36,727 bases of DNA from Leptolinea sp964404415 (GCA_964404415.1 CAYOKC010000018.1:1-36727); one strand, 5' to 3'; counted from the stretch's first letter, positions 16,345 to 24,297 are shown. Made by a program: numbers and translations. The notes: generated from the sequence alone by a model not told the origin.

Positions 16345-16418
16345 TGCCCCCGGCAGAATTCGAATCTGCAACCTTTTGCTCCGCAAGCAAACGCTCTATC
16401 CAATTGCGCTACGAGGGC
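16345..16418 (-). tRNA. tRNA-Arg, anticodon GCG
   Basis: Folds as a 74-base cloverleaf: acceptor GCCCTCG/CGGGGGC (one G-U pair), D arm GCGC...GAGC, anticodon arm TTTGC-TTGCGGA-GCAAA, variable loop AGGTT, T arm GCAGA-TTCGAAT-TCTGC, discriminator A. The anticodon after T33 is GCG, reading CGC. CCA is not encoded (CAG follows the discriminator). The third D-stem pair is G-A, a mismatch. Bacteria usually decode CGY with an A34 (inosine) tRNA, so G34 is unusual. Confidence 0.93.
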
Positions 16419-16451
16419 ATCAATTTACGCGTTCTTTCAACGCGCACCCTA

Positions 16452-16480
16452 AATATATCAGGGTGACGGCGATACGTCAA
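16452..16480 (-). promoter_or_regulatory. Promoter of the tRNA-Arg gene
   Basis: Minus strand TTGACG (16480-16475), 17 bases, TATATT (16457-16452). Transcription would start near 16445, leaving a leader of about 27 bases which contains a hairpin CGCGTT-CTTTC-AACGCG (16428-16444). Confidence 0.65.
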
Positions 16481-16512
16481 GGAAGGTTTTGTGGTTGAAA
16501 GCGCCGGTTGAC

Positions 16513-16968
16513 TCAGTTCTCTTCCAGCATATGTGACAGGAAATCGGCGTCTTCCAGATCCTGAGGGCGGCCGGTCAACTTCTTAGTGGTGATCAGGCTT
16601 AGCAGGTCAATGTAATAGATCGGGGTCTTTTTTTCTTCGCGTTCCATCCGGCGCGGATAGGAATCTTTGAAGGTTAATCCATCCAGCTCTGTAACAAAGA
16701 TAACCCGTTCCGGCGGGTATCCGAGTTGTATGGCTGTATCCGGTGACACAAAATCCGCCGGCTTAAGTCCAAGTGACCCGAATCCGAATTTCTCCAGCGC
16801 GGAAACGATCCGTTTCCCGTTGGTTAGAGTTGGATTCACCCAGATATCCAGATCGCGTGTGAAACGCGGATGCCCGTGAGCGGCAACCGCGTACCCGCCC
16901 ACGATCAGGTACTCAACTCTCTCTTCGTCGAGTAATTTTAACAACTCCAAGAAGTCTGGTTGGAACAT
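16513..16968 (-). CDS. Minimal nucleotidyltransferase (DUF6036/AbiEii-like)
   Basis: 151 residues with the polymerase-beta-like nucleotidyltransferase core: IVGGYAVAAHGHPRFTRDLD gives the helix G24-G25 and the metal-binding pair D39 and D41 (RDLDIWV). The C-terminal third (YYIDLLSLITTKKLTGRPQD) is the substrate-side helix seen in AbiEii-like proteins. This size class is widespread and often annotated as hypothetical or as a toxin of the AbiE type. Its start lies 56 bases inside the preceding small gene. Whether it forms a toxin-antitoxin pair or is a housekeeping modifier is not decided. Confidence 0.8.
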   Translation of the reverse strand: MFQPDFLELLKLLDEERVEYLIVGGYAVAAHGHPRFTRDLDIWVNPTLTNGKRIVSALEKFGFGSLGLKPADFVSPDTAIQLGYPPERVIFVTELDGLTFKDSYPRRMEREEKKTPIYYIDLLSLITTKKLTGRPQDLEDADFLSHMLEEN

Positions 16969-17116
16969 TATCCCTGCCCGCGTAATGCAATTGCCGGATT
17001 CTTTCCAATTCAGCCATACGGTCTTCGTATGATCTGCTTTTCCAGTATACCCAGTCCCGTGGTTCTTGAGAACCGGTTATTCCAATGTTTTCATTTCTGA
17101 TATGTAATTCAGGCAT
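16913..17116 (-). CDS. Small partner protein of the nucleotidyltransferase
   Basis: 67 residues from ATG 17116. The core WKSRSYEDRMAELERIRQL is an amphipathic helix pattern that I associate with small proteins encoded just before this kind of nucleotidyltransferase (typically 'S.EERL.ALE.LR'), followed by a basic tail ending KITRRRES. No catalytic motif. The start was chosen because TATAAT at 17128-17123 lies six bases upstream, so a longer N-terminus to 17146 would begin before the -10 box. The 56-base overlap with the next gene implies tightly coupled translation. Confidence 0.65.
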   Translation of the reverse strand: MPELHIRNENIGITGSQEPRDWVYWKSRSYEDRMAELERIRQLHYAGRDNVPTRLLGVVKITRRRES

Positions 17117-17122
17117 GGCCGC

Positions 17123-17128
17123 ATTATA
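17123..17128 (-). promoter_or_regulatory. -10 box for the small-partner/nucleotidyltransferase pair, possibly leaderless
   Basis: TATAAT on the minus strand followed by GCGGCC and ATG. No Shine-Dalgarno precedes the ATG and no clear -35 hexamer is seen. Confidence 0.45.
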
Positions 17129-17178
17129 ACCATTTTTTGTATACATCGGCTCACCTTAGCCTTTCAATAGAAACCCGT

Positions 17179-18312
17179 CTATTTTTGTGCAATAAATGAG
17201 CCAAAGGTATCGGTTGTTTTTACCATCCCCTTGATTTCACTATATGGGATCAGCACTTCCTGCGGACCGGCAGCGTAAGGCGCCACCTGGTACGGGTCAA
17301 AGCTTAACCGGAGACCCATTTCTGTAAGGTTCCAATTCTTAAAGTTCTCTTCTTTTACTTCGAGGCCTTCTTCAAAGAGTAGAAAATCCGGTTTTTCGAG
17401 CGCTGTCTTGCAGTATTTTGACAGAAAAGCCAGGGCGCCATTCGAATCAATAAACAGGTCATTTATGGATACTGTTTTTCCCGCGGACAGATCATAATTC
17501 ACAATTTTAAAATAGTGGTTGGGGTGTGCCGCGCCGGCCATGTAGTAGTCAACATAGAAACGCACACTTGCCATTTGTGGATTCAGCAGCGCGACATCGT
17601 AATTGATCCACATGAAACTTGACTGGATCACCATTTCCGGTGGGATTTCCCAGTCTTCAAAGTTTTTCTTGAATCCGTCCAGTTCTTCTGTGACAGATTT
17701 TTTCAACAACACGTTCAACGCCCCGGCAGTCTGCAACTGGATTACCGGTACCTGTCCGTGAATCTCATATTTTGGATCATCGCTGGCTTCGAATACCAGC
17801 TCTGATTTGACATCAATTCCGTCGATTGACATACTCATATCCGGTTCAAAAAACACAAGTTCATCATTCACCAGGGCGGCCAGTGAGTGATAGCTGGCCA
17901 GGGCGAGCTCCGCGGGCTCAATACCCTCGCAGCCTGTGGACAGATACGAGAATTCATCCTCGTAGAAATCAAGCGATGTTTTCGGCGGAGGATTTCCTTT
18001 CAGGAATTCTTCACGCATTATTATTTTTACAGAGTATTTCGGGGCGTCACAGGTTTTATCATCGACGGAATAGCTTTCGGGAGTAATTCTCACCCGGATC
18101 CCGGGTTTCAAACCGGATTTCGCGCCCTGTTTCAGGGGAACGACATTGTATGCGATCCAATTTCCAGAGAATCCGTCCTCAAATTGCACGGGGGTTATTG
18201 TCACTTCCGGTTCAGGGGTGGAATCCTGCCCCACCGGTTGAACCGGAACGAACGCGGAAATCGTCAAAACACCCACAGCCAATATGGCAGTAAGCAAATG
18301 GGGTCGTCTCAT
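17179..18312 (-). CDS. Exported DUF3298 (RsiV-like) domain protein
   Basis: 377 residues. Signal peptide at the N-terminus (MRRPHLLTAILAVGVLTISA), no lipobox cysteine. The C-terminal 170 residues match the DUF4163/DUF3298 arrangement: SVRFYVDYYMAGAAHPNHYF, a segment KTVSINDLFI, and FDPYQVAPYAAGPQEVLIPY close to the end, as in the anti-sigma factor RsiV and PdaC-like proteins. Family role is not fixed; DUF3298 domains in RsiV bind lysozyme. No sigma factor gene is next to it, so an RsiV function is not supported. It follows the zinc-ribbon protein by 29 bases with a good ribosome site (TGGAGGTAAAA). Confidence 0.78.
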   Translation of the reverse strand: MRRPHLLTAILAVGVLTISAFVPVQPVGQDSTPEPEVTITPVQFEDGFSGNWIAYNVVPLKQGAKSGLKPGIRVRITPESYSVDDKTCDAPKYSVKIIMREEFLKGNPPPKTSLDFYEDEFSYLSTGCEGIEPAELALASYHSLAALVNDELVFFEPDMSMSIDGIDVKSELVFEASDDPKYEIHGQVPVIQLQTAGALNVLLKKSVTEELDGFKKNFEDWEIPPEMVIQSSFMWINYDVALLNPQMASVRFYVDYYMAGAAHPNHYFKIVNYDLSAGKTVSINDLFIDSNGALAFLSKYCKTALEKPDFLLFEEGLEVKEENFKNWNLTEMGLRLSFDPYQVAPYAAGPQEVLIPYSEIKGMVKTTDTFGSFIAQK

Positions 18313-18342
18313 TTTTACCTCCAGCTACCGGAAAACCCGGTA

Positions 18343-19413
18343 TTACTTCAATGGTTCCGCGGAAACAACACTTCCCAATCCATTGACTGTCAACTTCCAT
18401 TCCGAACCGGTATCGGCCTGCCGGTAGAAAGCGTAATCCTGCGTTTCATACTTATACTGATCACCATTGGCATTAAAAATCAGCATGTAGTTTTCGGAAC
18501 GGCTGCCTTCACGCTGGTCACTGGATAAATTTACCGGTGGCCAGGTGGCGTTGGGTCCGCTGCCCGTGGCAACCAGCGGATCATCAGCGTGCCATTCATT
18601 GATAGTGTAATCACAGTAATCATCATGGACTTCATACTCACAATCCTGCACCACTTCGGCCACGCCGTTGCCTTTATCCACTTTGTATGGTTCGCCGCAC
18701 ACCTCAACGGAGTTCGGCACATAGGAAGATGATGTTCCGCGAACCCGGTCGGAGCAACTGCCCATGACCGCTTCCGAGGGAACGCTATCCTGCCAGTCGC
18801 TTTTTTCAACCGGGCCGTAAACTTCAATGGCGATCTCGCGTTTCCATTCCATTCCATTCAGGATGGCGGTCATGTCTGATTTCTTCAAAGACAATCCGAT
18901 CAGGCTGCAAATCCCGATCAACGCGAGCAAACCGGCGATGCCCATGGCAACCAGGCATCCCTTTGACAGTCCCTTGCCAGCCGGTTGAACCGGTTTTTCC
19001 GCCGCCTTCAACGGGGCGCCGCAACCCACGCAGATCTGCGCGTTTGCCGGGTTCTCCGCCGCGCAATGTGGACATTTTGTTTTTGTGGATGTGCCCTCTT
19101 GAAAACCGCCCAGTTCTTTTCCAGCCTGCCGGGCTTTGCCTTCTTTCAAGTCACCGCCGCATTGTGAACAGATGACGGCATCCGCAGTGTTGCGCGCGCC
19201 ACAAAAACCGCAATGAATATCGGGGCCTTTGCCCGCCTGTTTTATCTTGGCTTCATCCTGCAAAATTTGCTCATCGGCTTTGGCTTGAAATTCAACATCC
19301 GCCGGCTGGGGGGAGCCGCAGCTCTGGCAGGTTTTTGACAGCCCGGGGTTGCGTGTTTTGCAGTTCGGGCAAGTCCATTCCAGTTCAACGTAGCCGAGTT
19401 CTTTCCGTGCCAT
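18343..19413 (-). CDS. Zinc-ribbon-array membrane protein
   Basis: 356 residues. Three Cys4 zinc ribbons in the first 135: WTCPNCKTRNPGLSKTCQSC (RanBP2-like, with the W before the first Cys), then IHCGFCGARNTADAVICSQC and KCPHCAAENPANAQICVGC. A single membrane helix follows near 150-172 (GCLVAMGIAGLLALIGICSL), and the remaining 180 residues are an acidic extracytoplasmic domain containing four cysteines in a cluster (GSCSDRV, EVCGEP, QDCEYEVHDDYCDY). The topology is therefore zinc ribbons in the cytosol and a sensing or binding domain outside. I do not recognise the C-terminal domain. Start ATG 19413 has AGGAGG. Confidence 0.75.
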   Translation of the reverse strand: MARKELGYVELEWTCPNCKTRNPGLSKTCQSCGSPQPADVEFQAKADEQILQDEAKIKQAGKGPDIHCGFCGARNTADAVICSQCGGDLKEGKARQAGKELGGFQEGTSTKTKCPHCAAENPANAQICVGCGAPLKAAEKPVQPAGKGLSKGCLVAMGIAGLLALIGICSLIGLSLKKSDMTAILNGMEWKREIAIEVYGPVEKSDWQDSVPSEAVMGSCSDRVRGTSSSYVPNSVEVCGEPYKVDKGNGVAEVVQDCEYEVHDDYCDYTINEWHADDPLVATGSGPNATWPPVNLSSDQREGSRSENYMLIFNANGDQYKYETQDYAFYRQADTGSEWKLTVNGLGSVVSAEPLK

Positions 19414-19496
19414 GAATAAAGCCTCCTGATCATTTCCAATTATCTGTAATTATTATACGAATGATACGCCGGATTTGTTACGCGCCACCCGTGGAT

Positions 19497-19883
19497 TTAT
19501 TGTTCTTGTAACCAGATGGCCTTAATAATAAAGAACGCCACAGCCATCCAGAAAGCAACGATCAGCACCGCGAACCACCAACCATGGATACCGGCATCAT
19601 CAGGCCGCGCGGCGACTACCTGATGTGCTTCAGTAAAGATATCACCGGGGATCATTTTTATCGCCAGAAATATTCCCAACGGGATCAGGATCAGATCATC
19701 CAAATACCCCAGCACAGGGATAAAATCGGGGATCAGGTCTATCGGGCTGAGCGAATAGGCCAGAATGACCGCGATGAAAACCCTGGCGTACCAGGGGGTT
19801 CGGGGATCGCGGTAGACCACGGCCAGAACATTAATTTCTTTTTTTAGTTTTCGCGCTGATTGTTTCAGTTTTTCCATGTACAT
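19497..19883 (-). CDS. YkvA family (DUF1232) membrane protein
   Basis: 128 residues. The DUF1232 core WYARVFIAVILAYSLSPIDL continues with IPDFIPVLGYLDDLILIPLG, including the diagnostic SPIDLIPDFIPVLGYLDD. A further hydrophobic helix closes the protein (WWFAVLIVAFWMAVAFFI). Function is unknown. The ATG at 19883 overlaps the comEC stop by one base (TAATG); a second ATG at 19877 is also possible. It is the last gene of the run with comEC. Confidence 0.88.
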   Translation of the reverse strand: MYMEKLKQSARKLKKEINVLAVVYRDPRTPWYARVFIAVILAYSLSPIDLIPDFIPVLGYLDDLILIPLGIFLAIKMIPGDIFTEAHQVVAARPDDAGIHGWWFAVLIVAFWMAVAFFIIKAIWLQEQ

Positions 19884-22165
19884 TATCTGGCACCGCTAAA
19901 AAATTCAACAACATTCCCATCGGCGCGGATATCCAGCCACTTGCCATCCGTAATTGTGACCGTGTTCCCTGGTTGAGAGGGAATGTCTTTGGCCATGATA
20001 ATGACCGGGGCTCCATCAACTTTTTGGTTATCGGCCGGATGGTCGAGAATCAGCACCCCGGGTTCACCAATTCGTCCAACATCTGTGGACGCGTCATTTT
20101 GGGAATTACCATAGCTCATTTCCACGATCTGCCTGCCCCAGATTATCCGCAATGTACTGCCTTCAACAAGTTTTTTTTGAACCTCAAGTATCGCGCCGCG
20201 ACCCAGGTCAAAGCGTTGACCGGTTTCCAACCCTGTTACTTCCATTTCTGTTTCTCCCAACCCGGTGACAAGACGGGATTGCACCTTTGTTCCCCCGGCC
20301 TGGCGGTTGACCAGTAACCAGTCCGGATCAAAGCGCTCGAGGCCATCTCCAATGAATATAGCCGTAGACGCCGTGGCATTGGGGATGATCACCGCGTCCA
20401 GTTTTTTTTGGAACACAGGCAGACGGCGGTCAACAAATGAGATCAGGTCTTTATCGCCCGGCCGGTTAGTCACCAGGATGTGCTGCCCCCCGGGTGAAAT
20501 AATAAAAGTGGAGAGGTCATTCCCCTGCCGGAAAACCTGAATATGGAGGCGGCCATCGGGACGCAGAAAGAAAAGATTGAGCAGGAAAAATAGGCTCATT
20601 ACCGGCAAGGCGGCCAGTATGATCAAAGAAATTGATCGCAGCCTGGTCAGCCAAACCCCGCGGAACAAGACGGACAGGACGACTAACACGATCAAAACAA
20701 CAGCCTGCCAGAGATCAAGCTGTATATTGATCAAACCAAAGCCGCGCAATCCGGAGAAAAATTCAACAATTTTTGTGGTGTACGCCAGTGGGATCCAGGC
20801 GACACAGGCAATGATCTTTCCCAGAGGGAGCCAGATCATACCCGCGATGGCGGCAAATCCACCGATGATCATGGCTGCCGGCTGGACCGGAAGGACAAAC
20901 GGATTGACCAGCAGACCGATCAGGGGATACCGGTGAAAATGATACAGCAGGAACGGTAATGTGGTCAATTGGGCAGACAGCGTGATGACCACCGAATCAC
21001 CGGCTGTCCGCCAGAAAACATTGACCTCGGCCGGTTTATCGTCAGATGTTTGCCGTGCCACGAACCAGTCATTCAACGGCGCGCCGATCAACAGAATTCC
21101 AGCCGTAGCCGCGACAGATAATTGAAAACCGATATCCCGCAGGATGAGCGGATTGAATAAAACCATGACCATAGCCGCAAGACCCAGGCTGTTGACGGCA
21201 GTACGGTTGCGGCCGATTGATTTTCCCACCATCGCCAGCGCGCCCATGATGGCCGCGCGCACCACCGAAGCGCTTGCCCCGGCCATCACCGTGTAACCGG
21301 CGAGGATGACGATCGCCGCCCACACCGACCACCGTTTGGGAAGCAGCCGTCCGGCCAGCGCCAGGATGAGACCGGCGACAATGGTAATGTTGAATCCGGA
21401 GATTGCCACAAGGTGGGAAGTTCCCGTGTCTTGAAATGCGTTCTTCAAGTTATCCGGGATGTCTTCGTCGCGGCCAACCAGTATGCCGCTTAGAAATGAC
21501 GCTTCAGGCTGCTGCATGATCTGTTTCACGGTCTGCGCCACGTTGTCACGGATCTGATAGATCACCGAGAGTACCGGGCTGCCGGCATTTTGCCCTACCA
21601 CGGTGATACGCGGATAGGCCATATAGGTGTAAACGCCGCGGTTTTCAAGGTATTGCCGGTAAGAAAAATCTTCGCGCTCCGGCGGTGTTTCCGGTTTACC
21701 GGAAATTTCCAACAGGTCGCCATACTCATACCGGCTTCCGGCGGGGAGAAGCAAAATGGCGTCACCGGTGACAACAGCGGGAGAATCACCTACTTTCATC
21801 AATCGTGAGGTGACGGTCAACAATGTGCTCTTATCGTGGTTTTCAACCGGTTGTGACGCCAAAACCAGAATGGTGACTTCTCCCCGGTTATTGTAGTAGG
21901 CGAGATCGTCAGTTTGGAACACAGGCCGTGCCGCCTCGCCCCGCGCCATCCCGAGCAGGAACGCGGCGATCAACAGGCCTACGGGAACACGCAACAGGCG
22001 ATTAACACAGCGGTATGTATGAAACCGGTTTAGCAGTCTCCCCTCAAGGATACCGGCAGCCGCCAGCAAAACGCCCGCAATTAATAAACTCAGGCTGTAA
22101 CTGGATTGGAATAACGGAACGGCTGCGCCGGCGATGAATGCAATGGAGACCCAGAGGAGCGGCAT
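19883..22165 (-). CDS. comEC: ComEC/Rec2-family DNA uptake channel with degenerate C-terminal hydrolase domain
   Basis: 760 residues. ComEC carries single-stranded DNA through the membrane during natural transformation. Visible: N-terminal helices, an extracytoplasmic OB-like DUF4131 domain (about 65-200), and the Competence domain with multiple helices, including TSHLVAISGFNITIVAGLIL and VMAGASASVVRAAIMGALAM. The C-terminal part (537-760) aligns in position with the metallo-beta-lactamase domain of ComEC, but the metal motif is gone: VFRQGND stands where DVGQGD is usual, and IIPNATAST stands where SHxHxDH is expected. So the channel is intact but the nuclease-like domain cannot bind its metals in the normal way. 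Whether the cell is transformable is unknown. Confidence 0.87.
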   Translation of the reverse strand: MPLLWVSIAFIAGAAVPLFQSSYSLSLLIAGVLLAAAGILEGRLLNRFHTYRCVNRLLRVPVGLLIAAFLLGMARGEAARPVFQTDDLAYYNNRGEVTILVLASQPVENHDKSTLLTVTSRLMKVGDSPAVVTGDAILLLPAGSRYEYGDLLEISGKPETPPEREDFSYRQYLENRGVYTYMAYPRITVVGQNAGSPVLSVIYQIRDNVAQTVKQIMQQPEASFLSGILVGRDEDIPDNLKNAFQDTGTSHLVAISGFNITIVAGLILALAGRLLPKRWSVWAAIVILAGYTVMAGASASVVRAAIMGALAMVGKSIGRNRTAVNSLGLAAMVMVLFNPLILRDIGFQLSVAATAGILLIGAPLNDWFVARQTSDDKPAEVNVFWRTAGDSVVITLSAQLTTLPFLLYHFHRYPLIGLLVNPFVLPVQPAAMIIGGFAAIAGMIWLPLGKIIACVAWIPLAYTTKIVEFFSGLRGFGLINIQLDLWQAVVLIVLVVLSVLFRGVWLTRLRSISLIILAALPVMSLFFLLNLFFLRPDGRLHIQVFRQGNDLSTFIISPGGQHILVTNRPGDKDLISFVDRRLPVFQKKLDAVIIPNATASTAIFIGDGLERFDPDWLLVNRQAGGTKVQSRLVTGLGETEMEVTGLETGQRFDLGRGAILEVQKKLVEGSTLRIIWGRQIVEMSYGNSQNDASTDVGRIGEPGVLILDHPADNQKVDGAPVIIMAKDIPSQPGNTVTITDGKWLDIRADGNVVEFFSGAR

Positions 22166-22184
22166 GGTCGCTATCCCTTAATTT

Positions 22185-22802
22185 TTATGTTGACTTCTTA
22201 ATCCATGGAATGATCATGGGGGTTTTCATCCGGTAGGAGCGGTATTCGTCACCGAATTCTTCAACGAGTTTCTTTTCTTCCACGATACCGCCAATAATGA
22301 AGTAAAGAGTGAAAGCCGCCCTCAATGCCATCCCATTCCAGGTGAGCTCGGGCGCTGCCCACAGGAAAATGATTGACCCGGTATAGATGGGATGCCGCAC
22401 AAGACGGTACAGTCCACCGGTTTCGAGCTTGCCTGTTGACAGCTTGTCCGGTTTCTCTACCAGTTGCCGTAAACCGGATAAGTGTCCAAATCCGGTTTGA
22501 AACACCGCCATAGTGGCAAAAATCAAGCCCGCGAGTTGCAGTAACAGTAAAAGCCATGACCAGGGGGCAGGCAGGGAATAAATGGTCATATCCGGCAGGG
22601 TGACAGCCACAGCCAGCAGCGGCAGCAATGTGATGAAAGCAAAGATGTTATAAGCCAGGCGGTACCAGGAATACCGGGATCCCATCCAGTCTAAAGCCAT
22701 GGCCTTGGCTTTCTTGGAAGCCAGCAGGGAATGTATCAGTCCATACAGCGCGGTAACTGCCAGTATGAGGAGAATATTAGTAATCACCTGAAAAGTATTC
22801 AT
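22185..22802 (-). CDS. Isoprenylcysteine carboxyl methyltransferase-like (NnrU/PEMT type) membrane protein
   Basis: 205 residues with about five membrane helices. The C-terminal SAM-binding signature is clear: GLYRLVRHPIYTGSIIFLW and IVEEKKLVEEFGDEYRSYRM, the RHPxY...E(E)...Y pattern of the ICMT/PEMT superfamily. The substrate in bacteria is generally unknown; lipid methylation or a role like NnrU is possible. It precedes comEC by 20 bases. Confidence 0.82.
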   Translation of the reverse strand: MNTFQVITNILLILAVTALYGLIHSLLASKKAKAMALDWMGSRYSWYRLAYNIFAFITLLPLLAVAVTLPDMTIYSLPAPWSWLLLLLQLAGLIFATMAVFQTGFGHLSGLRQLVEKPDKLSTGKLETGGLYRLVRHPIYTGSIIFLWAAPELTWNGMALRAAFTLYFIIGGIVEEKKLVEEFGDEYRSYRMKTPMIIPWIKKST

Positions 22803-22902
22803 TGAATCTGATTCTACCCTATAGTGAATAAGGTTTTTTACACCTTGAGACCAACCACGGCGCAGTCACTCAATAACTTAATAGTACATAAAAACAATCA
22901 AG

Positions 22903-22931
22903 TTGACTCCCTTCAATTGAATACCTATAAT
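22903..22931 (+). promoter_or_regulatory. Strong sigma-70-like promoter of the ferritin-like gene
   Basis: TTGACT (22903-22908), 17-base spacer, perfect TATAAT (22926-22931). Transcription from about 22938 gives a leader of about 60 bases before the start at 23000. Confidence 0.8.
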
Positions 22932-22999
22932 AAAACTATCATCATTGTCTGAATTAGGTTATCCGGCTGTGTGTTCGTTTAATTTGAATGGGAGGAAAG

Positions 23000-23494
23000 A
23001 TGGGCAAATTATTTGACGGAACCGAATTTTTCAAAATGATGGCAGACAACGAGAAAGCCGTTGCGGCGTTGTACAGACAGGTTGCGGCTGATGCCAGCCT
23101 GGGCGGGAAGTTTCTGGAAAACCTGGCGAAAGACGAAGATCGTCATTTCGATGTCTACACCGCCCTCCTGAAGAAACATTCCGGTGACAGCGACCTTAAG
23201 GCGGAAATTTCCGATGACCAGGAAAGATACATGAATCTCCTGATCGCCAACAATATGCTTAAAGATGTCGATTCATTGATGAAGAAAGCCGCGAAGTTCA
23301 CCGACAAAGATCAGGTTTACGAACTGGCTGAACGGGCCGAACGTGATTCCGTCCTATATGTTGAGGAATTAATGTCGGTTTTCCCGGAACTAATGCCGGC
23401 TGATTTCGCCACTGTACTCAAGGAAGAAAAAGACCATTTGAAACAGGTATTAAGCCGGCGAATGGAAAATAAAATGACTTCCTTGCGGTTGTAG
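23000..23494 (+). CDS. Ferritin-like diiron protein
   Basis: 164 residues, all helical. A complete diiron ligand set is visible: E18 (helix 1), E46 and H49 (DEDRHF), E114 (ERAERDSV), E143 and H146 (EEKDHLKQV), that is E...ExxH...E...ExxH. It lacks the rubredoxin tail of rubrerythrin. It may reduce peroxide or store iron; the sequence alone cannot say. The ATG at 23000 is preferred because the upstream ATG at 22988 sits immediately before GGGAGGAAAG, the ribosome site. A strong promoter precedes and a strong terminator follows, so it is a single-gene transcript. Confidence 0.85.
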   Translation: MGKLFDGTEFFKMMADNEKAVAALYRQVAADASLGGKFLENLAKDEDRHFDVYTALLKKHSGDSDLKAEISDDQERYMNLLIANNMLKDVDSLMKKAAKFTDKDQVYELAERAERDSVLYVEELMSVFPELMPADFATVLKEEKDHLKQVLSRRMENKMTSLRL

Positions 23495-23515
23495 TTATTT
23501 TTCACCGAACAAAAT

Positions 23516-23552
23516 GCCGCCGGCAAAAAGTACCTTTGCCGGCGGCTTTTTT
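23516..23552 (+). terminator. Intrinsic terminator of the ferritin-like gene
   Basis: Perfect 12-base stem GCCGCCGGCAAA (23516-23527), seven-base loop, TTTGCCGGCGGC (23535-23546) and six T. Confidence 0.93.
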
Positions 23553-23596
23553 GAATATTTTTACTGTTTTTCCATTCCCTGGAATATCAGGTCGAA

Positions 23597-23995
23597 CTAC
23601 TCCACAGAAAACTCAACCGTTTTGTCGAGTTTGTCGTTCAGGTAGAGTTCGACTTTATATTTTCCAAGCGGCCATGGACCGTTATTCGTGGCGCTGAAGG
23701 TGATCGGGCTGCCTCCGGTGACCATTTCCTTTTCCACAAATTGGGTGGCCATACCGGATTCATCATACATATACCAGACCGCTTTCACTTTGGTGTCATC
23801 CGGCGCGTTGGCCAATTCGACAATGAACACAAAAGGCTGGTCCTGGGTGTAGGTAGTGGTCTTTGTGCCGGACGATTCATCCGTCACCAGATAGGCGTCT
23901 TTAATGTTGGCCGTAGTGGCGCTGAATTCACAGGCAAGGGCGGATAACGCGAGTACAGCCACTCCCAATAAGATCATAAATTTCCTGTTGCCCAT
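23597..23995 (-). CDS. Small exported lipoprotein
   Basis: 132 residues. Signal peptide with lipobox ALSALAC, lipidated cysteine C22. The mature part is a single beta-rich domain with alternating hydrophobic strands (QPFVFIVELANAP, KAVWYMYDESG, LGKYKVELYLND, KTVEFSVE), similar to an Ig-like fold that I cannot place in a named family. A good ribosome site AGGAGGAAGATAG precedes the ATG. An AT-rich promoter lies upstream. Confidence 0.75.
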   Translation of the reverse strand: MGNRKFMILLGVAVLALSALACEFSATTANIKDAYLVTDESSGTKTTTYTQDQPFVFIVELANAPDDTKVKAVWYMYDESGMATQFVEKEMVTGGSPITFSATNNGPWPLGKYKVELYLNDKLDKTVEFSVE

Positions 23996-24017
23996 CTATC
24001 TTCCTCCTGAAATATTA

Positions 24018-24062
24018 TATAGATATTATAGATATACTATATCTTAATAAGAAAGAAGTCAA
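24018..24062 (-). promoter_or_regulatory. Promoter of the lipoprotein gene, with tandem AT repeats
   Basis: Minus strand TTGACT (24062-24057), 17-base spacer, TAGTAT (24039-24034). The -10 lies inside the near-palindrome GATATACTATATC (24031-24043), and TATAGATAT is repeated in tandem at 24018-24026 and 24027-24035 (plus strand reading). Confidence 0.6.
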
Positions 24063-24063
24063 T

Positions 24064-24297
24064 CACCGCGACGACCCGTCTTGAAACCGGCATCATCTGA
24101 ATTTTCCATTAGATTTTTCCCCCTTTTGTCCTACTTTATTAAGAACTTTCTCATACAGGGATAGCATTTTTCCAAATCTACATACAATATCACCAACGGG
24201 GCTGCACAATGTTCGTTTTTCAATAAGCAATATCCGCACATTATCGAATTGAGTCTACTTACACGCAATTGATACCGCATACCATTGGAGGGCAACC
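24064..24297. other. Gene-free stretch between divergent genes
   Basis: No open frame with a ribosome site is visible on either strand. TTGAGT near 24250 with ATACCG 17 bases on could be a weak promoter for the following plus-strand gene, but it is not convincing. GGAGGGCAACC directly precedes the ATG at 24298. Confidence 0.5.

Noticed and set aside
17179..18312. RsiV-type anti-sigma factor
   Set aside because: No cytoplasmic anti-sigma domain and no sigma-factor gene next to it; only the outer DUF3298 domain matches.
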